Of a stretch of DNA of 16,561 nt, positions 10,754 to 16,561 are shown one piece after another. The DNA comes from CAZJYI01 sp964550025 (GTDB taxonomy: Bacteria; Verrucomicrobiota; Kiritimatiellia; UBA8416; CAYOBW01), in NCBI GenBank assembly GCA_964550025.1, contig CAZJYI010000212.1, forward strand, positions 1 to 16,561. Reading direction: 5' to 3'. Position 1 is the first letter of the stretch. The number at the start of each line of letters is the position of its first letter. Position numbers and translations under genes: made by a program. The notes beneath the pieces were generated by a model. The model was not told the DNA's origin. It did no database searches and worked only from the letters and a program-made list of their open reading frames with translations.

Positions 10754-11647
10754 ATGAAGAATGGAACAGGCAACCGCACCGCCCCCCGCAGCCTTGTGCC
10801 GCACGGTCTTGTCCTTTGTCCTCTTCTCGGGGGCATGATACTCATCGTTATTGCGGCCCTCTCTGCCTCTGCAGGCTTGCCGGTGCCGTCGTTCGTGTAC
10901 TACGGCGAAGTGGTGGACGAGTATGGCTGGCCGGTCACGGCCCGCTCCGAGGCAACCATCGTCGCACGGGTGGACGACCGCGAATGCGGACGCTCCCTGC
11001 TGCACGAGGCGCGTGGTCCCGCCATCAACTACCGCGTCGAAATCCCCGTCGACGACGGGCGCGGAGCACACTACGCCGAGCATGCGGCCCGTACCGGCGA
11101 CACGGTGACGTTCAGCGTGCTCATCGACGGAACGGAATACGCGGTGATGGACCCGTCGGCCATCCCACCGGTCGGGAATCCGGGCGGGCGGGTGCGCCGG
11201 AACCTGTGCATTGGAGAGGACTCCGACGGAGACGGTTTCCCCGACGCATGGGAAGAGTGGATTCTCCTATGGGGTGCGGGCGGAGCGACGAACATCCTCG
11301 ATATTCGCGGCGAGGATGACGCCGACGGCGACGGCATGAGCAACCGCGACGAGTACATCGCCGGCACGGACCCGACATGGAACCGCGACTGCCTTCAGAT
11401 TGAGGACCTGTGCCGCTTCGCCGACGAGGGACAGATCGGCCTCGCCTTCCACAGTGTTCCCGGCAAGACCTACCGGGTGTCCGAGAGCCCCGGAGTCGGC
11501 GCCGCGGGCACAACCATCCCCATCGCCACGAACCGTGCCCCTGCAGCCACGTCCGCCAACTACTGGCGCGGCAACGGCTACTACTCCTGGATCTACGTCG
11601 AGGAGAAGACCAACACCGCCGCGTTCATTCGACTCACGGTGGAATGA
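10754..11647 (+). CDS. Small exported protein with calcium-type DxDxDG motifs
   Basis: 297 residues. The ATG at 10754 is preceded by GAGGGG (10741-10746) and sits 1 nt after the stop of the giant gene, which suggests translational coupling. The in-frame ATG at 10739 lies inside the upstream gene and is less likely. Residues 19-40 form a hydrophobic signal segment (LVLCPLLGGMILIVIAALSASA), with a likely cut near residue 40. Residues about 42-145 are a beta-rich domain beginning PVPSFVYYGEVVDEYGWPVT, a transthyretin/Ig-like pattern that recurs in exported PVC proteins. Two thrombospondin type 3 or EF-hand-like acidic loops follow: DSDGDGFPD at 156-164 and DADGDGMSN at 189-197, the latter running into RDEYIAGTDP. 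Such motifs usually bind calcium and link domains in secreted proteins. The C-terminal part (about 215-297) is beta-rich with no named family. Context suggests an accessory or anchoring partner of the giant protein. Function not known. Confidence 0.85.
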   Translation: MKNGTGNRTAPRSLVPHGLVLCPLLGGMILIVIAALSASAGLPVPSFVYYGEVVDEYGWPVTARSEATIVARVDDRECGRSLLHEARGPAINYRVEIPVDDGRGAHYAEHAARTGDTVTFSVLIDGTEYAVMDPSAIPPVGNPGGRVRRNLCIGEDSDGDGFPDAWEEWILLWGAGGATNILDIRGEDDADGDGMSNRDEYIAGTDPTWNRDCLQIEDLCRFADEGQIGLAFHSVPGKTYRVSESPGVGAAGTTIPIATNRAPAATSANYWRGNGYYSWIYVEEKTNTAAFIRLTVE

Positions 11648-11650
11648 CGC

Positions 11651-11680
11651 GTTTGCGTTTGCTCTGTTTGCGTTTGCTCT
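11651..11680 (+). repeat. Perfect 15-nt tandem repeat, two copies
   Basis: GTTTGCGTTTGCTCT at 11651-11665 is repeated exactly at 11666-11680 and followed by a truncated GTTGAC. It lies 3 nt after the stop of the calcium-motif gene and before the membrane glycosyltransferase-like gene. Each unit contains GTTTGC twice, so it may itself have grown from a shorter unit. No function is apparent. Confidence 0.9.
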
Positions 11681-11718
11681 GTTGACCCCACCGCCCAATT
11701 CCAATAGCTTCTCCGGAC

Positions 11719-14700
11719 GTGAACCCTCCCCCCGACAACGACAAGCAGGGCCGTCCGTGGGCGACAGTAGCCCTTGTCGCGCTCCTGGCGTTGGGCGTCT
11801 GTCTGCGCCTCTTCGGCGCGTGGCTGTACAGGACAGACCACAACCCCGACTTCGGGATATGCGCCCTCATGGCCAAGCACATGGCCGCGGGCATCGATTT
11901 CCCCGTCTTCTTCTACGGGCAGGCCTACATGGGCAGCCTGGAGCCCGCGATCAGCGCGCTCTTCTGCCGCATCCTCGGCAGCTCGGGGTTTGCCGTCTGT
12001 CTGGGAACGGCCTTCGTCGGGATGCTGCTCCTGCCGGTAGTATACGCGTGGGCCCGCGATGCCGCCGGGCGTGCAGCAGGGCTTGCGGCCCTCGCCTACT
12101 GCGTCATCGGCCCCTCGGGCTACGTCCACTACCTTGCCTCGCCCCGGGGCGGCTACGCCATCGCCGTGCTCGCCGGGCCACTCATACTGTGGCTGGCCGT
12201 GCGCATCATTCTGCGCGAGCTCAACGGCAGACCGTGCAAACTCGTCCACTACGCCGGTCTCGGCGTACTGGCGGGGCTGGCATGGTGGTCCACCCAGTTG
12301 ACTACCGCGGCACTGGCCACTGCCGGTCTGCTGCTCGCCGTCACCCTGTGGCGCAAGGCCTTCACGCTGAAACCGCTTGCCGGGTTGCTGGGGTTCTTCG
12401 TCGGCAGTCTCCCGTTCTGGCTCTGGAACGCGACCCATGGCTGGCAGACTTTCGGCTTCGTACACTCCTTCGGAAAAACAGCGTTCCGACGCGGCCTCAA
12501 GCTCTTCTTCGTGGACTGCATGTTCGGCCTGTTCGACGTGACGGAAGCGGCAACGGCCATAAAGGCCGGGGTCGTGGCAATCCACGCGGCGGCACTCATG
12601 GGCGCGCTGTTCGTGACCGCGTGTGCCATACGCAAGAACAAGTTGAGGGGGCCGCATCTCCACGTTGTCGCGGCTCTCATCTTCTTCGTCATATCGGCCG
12701 TCCTTTTCAGCAGGTCGCACTTCGCAACGCTCGGTTCCCCCCGCTATCTCCTGCCCCTGGTACCGGCCATTGCCCTGCTCGCGGGTGTAGCGACACAATC
12801 CCTCTCACGCCGCATCCCCGCACCGCTTGCCTGGATCCCGTTGCTGGCGCTCATCGCATGGCAGATGCAGGGCCCCAGGTTCCACTACAGGCGCACGCAC
12901 CGGGCGGAGGGCTTCCGCGAACGCGTGCAAGACCTGGGGAGTTTCCTCGAGACGAACGGCGTATCCACGGTCTACACGCCCTACATCCGGCACGGCCTGA
13001 ACTTCATGCTCGGCGAACGCTTCCGGTTCTGCAGCCTGGGCACGGACCGCTACCTCCCCTATTCGCAGGCAGCCGAACCAGACAGCAACGTGGCCGTCCT
13101 TTCCCACTACGACCGCGTGCACGACTTCCTGAAGGCGACGGGTGCAACCGCGGAACGCGGCGGTGCGGGAAGACTGCAGGTCCGATACCGCTTCTCCGGC
13201 CCCAAAGACGGTATGGCGGAAATCCCGCCCGCGGACGTGGCGGGGATTGTGGACAGCCGCGGAAGAACCGTGACCGAACCGCTCATGGACGGGAACTGCG
13301 ATACGTTCTGGCAACCCGCCTCGCACGCGATCGCCAACGGCGGCATCCACGTGCGATTCAGCACCCCTCGCCAAGTCACGGCCGTGCGGCTCGTGCCCCG
13401 CGATCTGACCTACCCCCTCAAGTGGCGCGTCGAAACGCGCGAGAACGCCGAGTGGTGCGACGCGTTGCCCGTGACACACATGACGCCTTTCTACTGGTCC
13501 GGCCCCAGGCCCTACTGGGGCGGGCGCGCCCCGCGAATCGAGTGCCGGTTCGCTTCGCGTATGGCCTCTGAAATGCGTATCTGCTTCGACGTCCGCGACG
13601 TGGAAATCGCAGAACTGCAGATCTTCGGCCTGGCCCCCGAACCGGTCCCCGAAACCGCCGCGCTACCGCGACTCCTCGAAACACTGCGGGCAAACGGCAT
13701 TCGCAGCCTGTACAGCGACCGCTGGGTTGCCAACCAGGTACATTGGGGAACGCAGGGCGGAATCCGCACGGCGATCGAACCGGACATATTCCGGGATTGC
13801 GACACCGTTCTCCCTTCGGAGCTCGAGCTCTCGCCCGACTCTGCTCTGCTTGTCCGCGGGGAAGACGCCGGCGCCACCGAACGCTGCCTGGAGGATCGAA
13901 ATATTGCCATGCGACGAACGGAGGTCGGCCCCTGGCTGCTGCTCGATTTTGGCCCGGACCAGTGGCGCGACGAGTACGCGGCCATCCTGGGCCTGAGATG
14001 GTGCGGATTCGGAGTGCTCCGTGCCGAAACGAAGAAGTGGAGCAGAACGCTCATACGGCAAGCCGAGACAGCCCACGCCGGGGACGACCTGACGGGAGCC
14101 ATCGCCCTGTTGCGGGAGGCGCTGCAGGTCTACGACAACTACCGGCCGGCGCGCGGGAAACTGGCACACTGGCTGGCCGAAGCCGGGCGCGACGACGAGG
14201 CCGCGCGGGAACGCGCGAAGGCGGAGGGAATGTGGGAGCCCGCTGTCGCGGCCCCGGTCGGCTTCAAGAACGGGGCCCGGTTCCTCGGCCTGGATGTTCC
14301 CCACACACCGGTCAAGCCGGGCCAGCCGCTGGAGGTTGCCTACTACTGGCGTTGCCCACCCGAAGTGGAAACCGAGAAGCTGGCGGTCTTTGCTCATTTC
14401 AAGAGCGGGGACAGCCTCTTCCAGGACGACCACATTCTTCTCCACGGCCTTCCCGTCGCGTATCAACCCTATCCCGACGAGGTGCTGATCGAGAGGCGAG
14501 CGTTCCTCGTGCCCCCCGACATCCCGCCCGGCGACTACGCCATCGAGCTCGGCCTGCACGACCGCGACCCGCCGGCGGAACGCCTCCGTCCCAAGACCGA
14601 ACTGCCGAACAGAAGACGCGCCGTCACCCTGCCCGCGGTCGTCACCGTCGGCGAATGGAAACCCGGCATCGCAGCGCGGATCGGTTTTGACAACGGTGCC

Positions 14701-15084
14701 CGGTTCCTCGGCCTGGATCTCCCCCAGGCACCGGTCGAACCGGGCCAGACCTTCAGAGTCCGTTACTACTGGCAGTGCCCACCCGAAGTCGAAGCGGACC
14801 AGATCGCGGTCTTTGTCCATTTCAGGAACGGGGACAGCCGTTTCCAGGACGACCATGTCTTCCTTGACGGGCTACGCGGATCGTATCAACCTTATTATGA
14901 TGGCGTGTTCGTCGAAGAGCGAACGGTCAGCGTGCCCCGTGACATCCCGCCCGGCGACTATTACATGGAATTCGGGCTGCACGACCGCAACCCGCCCGCG
15001 GATCGGCTTCGCCCGCAAACTGGACTGCCAAAGCGAAAAGGCGCCGTCACCCTGCCCACCACGATCACGGTTGACCGGCCGTGA
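11719..15084 (+). CDS. GT39/ArnT-like membrane glycosyltransferase with long modular tail
   Basis: 1121 residues from GTG at 11719. It is the only usual start codon between the in-frame stop at 11683 and the first membrane helix; no clear Shine-Dalgarno is seen, so the start is moderately certain. Residues 14-380 hold roughly ten hydrophobic helices. The first loop reads DHNPDFGICALMAKH (D40, D44), then FPVFFYGQAYMGSLEP, the pattern of GT39/GT83-type lipid-phosphate-sugar transferases. A soluble, presumably extracytoplasmic tail follows: an alpha/beta unit at about 402-495; a discoidin (F5/8C)-like domain at about 507-645 (MDGNCDTFWQPA, VRFSTPRQVTAVRLVPRD, IAELQIFG); a second, weaker copy of the alpha/beta unit at about 648-745; a TPR pair at about 786-841; and two beta-sandwich copies at 843-983 and 984-1121. 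Known family role: moving sugars from polyprenyl-phosphate donors to acceptors outside the membrane. The acceptor is unknown; the exported proteins upstream are possible. It is 71 nt from the previous gene and may have its own promoter. Confidence 0.8.
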   Translation: MNPPPDNDKQGRPWATVALVALLALGVCLRLFGAWLYRTDHNPDFGICALMAKHMAAGIDFPVFFYGQAYMGSLEPAISALFCRILGSSGFAVCLGTAFVGMLLLPVVYAWARDAAGRAAGLAALAYCVIGPSGYVHYLASPRGGYAIAVLAGPLILWLAVRIILRELNGRPCKLVHYAGLGVLAGLAWWSTQLTTAALATAGLLLAVTLWRKAFTLKPLAGLLGFFVGSLPFWLWNATHGWQTFGFVHSFGKTAFRRGLKLFFVDCMFGLFDVTEAATAIKAGVVAIHAAALMGALFVTACAIRKNKLRGPHLHVVAALIFFVISAVLFSRSHFATLGSPRYLLPLVPAIALLAGVATQSLSRRIPAPLAWIPLLALIAWQMQGPRFHYRRTHRAEGFRERVQDLGSFLETNGVSTVYTPYIRHGLNFMLGERFRFCSLGTDRYLPYSQAAEPDSNVAVLSHYDRVHDFLKATGATAERGGAGRLQVRYRFSGPKDGMAEIPPADVAGIVDSRGRTVTEPLMDGNCDTFWQPASHAIANGGIHVRFSTPRQVTAVRLVPRDLTYPLKWRVETRENAEWCDALPVTHMTPFYWSGPRPYWGGRAPRIECRFASRMASEMRICFDVRDVEIAELQIFGLAPEPVPETAALPRLLETLRANGIRSLYSDRWVANQVHWGTQGGIRTAIEPDIFRDCDTVLPSELELSPDSALLVRGEDAGATERCLEDRNIAMRRTEVGPWLLLDFGPDQWRDEYAAILGLRWCGFGVLRAETKKWSRTLIRQAETAHAGDDLTGAIALLREALQVYDNYRPARGKLAHWLAEAGRDDEAARERAKAEGMWEPAVAAPVGFKNGARFLGLDVPHTPVKPGQPLEVAYYWRCPPEVETEKLAVFAHFKSGDSLFQDDHILLHGLPVAYQPYPDEVLIERRAFLVPPDIPPGDYAIELGLHDRDPPAERLRPKTELPNRRRAVTLPAVVTVGEWKPGIAARIGFDNGARFLGLDLPQAPVEPGQTFRVRYYWQCPPEVEADQIAVFVHFRNGDSRFQDDHVFLDGLRGSYQPYYDGVFVEERTVSVPRDIPPGDYYMEFGLHDRNPPADRLRPQTGLPKRKGAVTLPTTITVDRP
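14245..15081 (+). repeat. Tandem duplication encoding two beta-sandwich domains
   Basis: Copy A is 14245-14667 and copy B is 14668-15081, offset by 423 nt (141 codons). Both encode GF.NGARFLGLD, YYW.CPPEVE, GDS.FQDDH, DIPPGDY and RLRP. By hand I count about 86 identical residues in 135 aligned. DNA identity is also high in places, for example GCCCGGTTCCTCGGCCTGGA in both. The domain resembles the C-terminal beta-sandwich I recall from large GT39-type proteins. Confidence 0.9.
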
Positions 15085-15085
15085 C

Positions 15086-15124
15086 CAGGATTCAGAGATC
15101 CTGTTCCAGGATGGCAACCCCATC
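15086..15124 (+). terminator. Two small hairpins after the glycosyltransferase-like gene
   Basis: CAGGAT (15086-15091), loop TCAGAG, ATCCTG (15098-15103), followed by TTCC. Then GATGG (15110-15114), loop CAACC, CCATC (15120-15124). They start 2 nt after the stop codon. The stems are short and no T tract follows, so a termination role is only possible. Confidence 0.3.
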
Positions 15125-15147
15125 GGCAATCCCGATTCCCGCCTCCC

Positions 15148-15226
15148 GGTCTTTCGCCTTAATCTTTCGCCCTTGTCTTCCCCTCCTTTTCGGGGAGATC
15201 AGGGCGAAAGATTAGGGCGAAAGACC
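15148..15226. repeat. Inverted repeat 1: 26-nt arms, one mismatch
   Basis: The left arm, 15148-15173, and the right arm, 15201-15226, are reverse complements with a single mismatch; the spacer is 27 nt. Each arm contains CTTTCGCC (or its complement) twice at a 13-nt period (15151 and 15164). The outer CAATCCC (15127-15133) also pairs with GGGATTG (15228-15234), and inside the loop CCCC (15180-15183) can pair with GGGG (15192-15195). No T run follows on either strand, so it is not a canonical terminator. Confidence 0.9.
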
Positions 15227-15313
15227 AGGGATTGGACCGGCGACCGTTGTGACCGATTCCGCTCCCTGTCTACGGTTCCGAGGAAGGGGCGAACCGGGTA
15301 CGCGCGTTGCACC

Positions 15314-15400
15314 ATCGTCCACCGCAATCGTCGCCCGCTATCGTCAACCGACTCTTCCTCTCTCGGGCGGACGAGAACGGCGACGATTACGGATCACGAT
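15314..15400. repeat. Inverted repeat 2 built from 13-nt units
   Basis: ATCGTC recurs at 15314, 15327 and 15340 in units of exactly 13 nt (ATCGTCCACCGCA, ATCGTCGCCCGCT, ATCGTCAACCGAC). The opposite orientation appears as ACGAG at 15371 and ACGAT at 15383 and 15396. Arms 15314-15335 and 15379-15400 match at 18 of 22 positions, including a perfect 10-nt core, AATCGTCGCC with GGCGACGATT. Confidence 0.7.
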
Positions 15401-15508
15401 TCTCTCCGGTCGTTCCTTTCTCTCCTCCTGACGATCAACGTGAGCGTGAGACTCAAACGTGTAGCGCGGCGGAACGGTTGTGGACTCCGCACTATTCGCA
15501 TGACGATT

Positions 15509-15644
15509 GGCCACAAAATGCACAAAACTCACAGAAGGGAGGGATACTCCCCGGGACACCCCGATCCTGCGGACCTGCCGTTGGATCGGAACGGTCCCGT
15601 CGCCCCGGAGCTTCCCTTTTGTGGATCTTGTGCATTGTGTGGCC
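15509..15644. repeat. Inverted repeat 3: 32-nt arms in a 136-nt hairpin
   Basis: Left arm 15509-15540 and right arm 15613-15644 match at 27 of 32 positions. The left arm is made of 9-nt units (CACAAAATG, CACAAAACT, CACAGAAGG) and the right arm of their complements. The centre continues the fold: GGGAC pairs with GTCCC and CCGATCC pairs with GGATCGG, with CGG/CCG nearest the tip. The whole segment can form one long imperfect hairpin. Confidence 0.85.
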
Positions 15645-15983
15645 ATCTCTCCCTCTTCTCCCCACCCGAACAACAGTATTTGGACGACTTGACTTCCACA
15701 ATACGGCAGCAACGATCTTCCGGGTGGTCTGGGCTGCGGGACGGGGGTGTACTACGGTGATTTGTGGAGATCAGTGCAGAACACGAGACGTGCGGCGTAA
15801 GCAGTGACGCCCGCCGTCGTTTCACACGAGTGAACGCTCACACCGTGGATATCGAGTATGCCCGAAAAGGGCGCCACCCTCCTGCTGACAAAAGCCCACT
15901 GAGCTGTTGTGTTCGCGGGTCGGCGGCAACCCTGCACACACGGGCAATACGCCCCCGCGCCGCGACGGAATAGGCCCCAATGA

Positions 15984-16561
15984 CGGTTGAGCCCCGCGTG
16001 CGCGGGGAACACCCCACCACTGGGTCAGAGTACCTACCAGAGAACGGTTCAGCCCCGCGTGCGCGGGGAACACGGAGTTGGTCTGCCCACTGGTACTGGC
16101 TACGTCGGTTCAGCCCCGCGTGCGCGGGGAACACGTCGAGGAATGCGGCGGCGGCGAGGAAGGGCACGGTTCAGCCCCGCGTGCGCGGGGAACACATCCC
16201 GGCAATCGCGTCGCGCTGCAGCGCGAACGGTTCAGCCCCGCGTGCGCGGGGAACACCACTTCTATGGCGACGCCGCCCGCTCCGTCAACGGTTCAGCCCC
16301 GCGTGCGCGGGGAACACGATAGCGACGGGGTGTGGGTCGATACGTTCGACGGTTCAGCCCCGCGTGCGCGGGGAACACGAAGAACGGTCGCAGCGTGATG
16401 GGGTCTCTGTCGGTTCAGCCCCGCGTGCGCGGGGAACACCCTATCCGAGGTGCAGGACGGCAGTGAAGCCCCGGTTCAGCCCCGCGTGCGCGGGGAACAC
16501 TGGCTCGACTGGGGATCGCTCTATTTCGTCGGCGGTTCAGCCCCGCGTGCGCGGGGAACAC
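15984..16561 (-). CRISPR. Type I-E-like CRISPR array, 10 repeats and 9 spacers, incomplete
   Basis: Repeats of 29 nt start at 15984, 16045, 16106, 16167, 16228, 16289, 16350, 16411, 16472 and 16533, an exact 61-nt period, so all nine spacers are 32 nt. On the minus strand the repeat begins GTGTTCCCCGCG and ends CTGAACCG, the classic type I-E consensus, with an inverted CCCCGC/GCGGGG core. Repeats 2-10 are identical. The repeat at 15984 differs by one base (G for C at 15989), as expected of the leader-distal end. Transcription therefore runs leftwards from a leader beyond 16561, where cas genes may also lie; none is in the window. The window stops exactly at the end of a repeat, so the array probably continues. 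By eye no spacer matches elsewhere in the window, but I could not check this exhaustively. Confidence 0.97.

Larger units (their letters stand above)
15085..15983. other. Non-coding stretch of about 900 nt between gene and CRISPR array
   Basis: No frame here has a credible protein pattern, start site and codon use; the short open frames on both strands look random. What can be seen is two small hairpins right after the gene stop, then three inverted repeats built from short tandem units (15148-15226, 15314-15400, 15509-15644). From 15645 to 15983 I see nothing beyond a small hairpin, GCCC-GAAAA-GGGC, at 15860-15872. No tRNA or obvious promoter is seen. The part nearest the array is the leader-distal flank, not the leader. 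Confidence 0.7.

Noticed and set aside
11400..13571. Plus-strand open frame of 723 codons overlapping two genes
   Set aside because: It is rich in Arg, Pro and Ala, with no domain, and crosses from one real gene into the next in another frame.
15509..15644. Integron attC site
   Set aside because: Size fits, but I see no GTTRRRY core and complementary RYYYAAC at the ends, and no gene cassette or integrase.
15901..15960. A further, highly degenerate CRISPR repeat left of 15984
   Set aside because: GTGTTC occurs at 15909, but the rest does not match the repeat and it is not in the 61-nt phase.
15764..15973. Small gene of 69 codons before the array
   Set aside because: No Shine-Dalgarno, GTG start, no family resemblance, and composition like the surrounding non-coding DNA.
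15752..16167. Minus-strand frames giving repeated MFPAHAGLNR
   Set aside because: Same cause: the reverse strand of the I-E repeat happens to contain an ATG-like start and stays open.
15987..16398. Open frames through the CRISPR array with repeated SPACAGNT / PRVRGEH text
   Set aside because: They are translations of the identical repeats with 61-nt period. Such frames are a known source of spurious database proteins.

Overview
The window is a GC-rich bacterial scaffold piece, probably metagenomic. It holds a 100-N scaffold gap flanked by an exact 55-nt overlap and ends exactly at a CRISPR repeat. The protein families point to the PVC superphylum, with Verrucomicrobiota, Kiritimatiellota or Lentisphaerota most likely. 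This rests on family style recalled from memory: 'LQEGWN...VQP' openings, 'NPFKHVYHPAHDN' endings, 'PDRLNYQG' proteins, DxDxDG calcium-type repeats and a giant LamG protein. No rRNA, tRNA or marker gene is present, so the placement is an inference.

Positions 3-11647 hold four genes on the + strand that look like one operon for secreted or surface proteins. They are: a 5'-truncated beta-rich exported protein (to 1697); an exported protein with a phage tail-fibre-tip-like C-terminus (1791-3101); a giant exported protein with a LamG lectin domain and a long helical C-terminal region (3125-10752); and a small exported protein with two calcium-type DxDxDG motifs (10754-11647). Gaps between them are 93, 23 and 1 nt. 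Once the false gap is collapsed, the giant gene is one continuous reading frame of 2490 residues. Its last third is laid out like the pore and TcB-binding end of Tc toxin A subunits. That is a hypothesis from pattern reading, and it is the most interesting lead here.

Positions 11719-15084 encode a 1121-residue multi-pass membrane protein with a GT39/ArnT-like N-terminus and a large extracytoplasmic tail. The tail contains a duplicated alpha/beta unit around a discoidin-like domain, a TPR pair and a duplicated beta-sandwich. It could glycosylate the exported proteins upstream, but only proximity suggests this.

Positions 15085-15983 show no convincing gene. The stretch holds three successive inverted repeats whose arms are built from short tandem units (13, 13 and 9 nt). 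Positions 15984-16561 are a type I-E-like CRISPR array of 10 repeats of 29 nt and 9 spacers of 32 nt, read from the minus strand. Its leader-distal end is at 15984; the leader and cas genes lie outside the window to the right.
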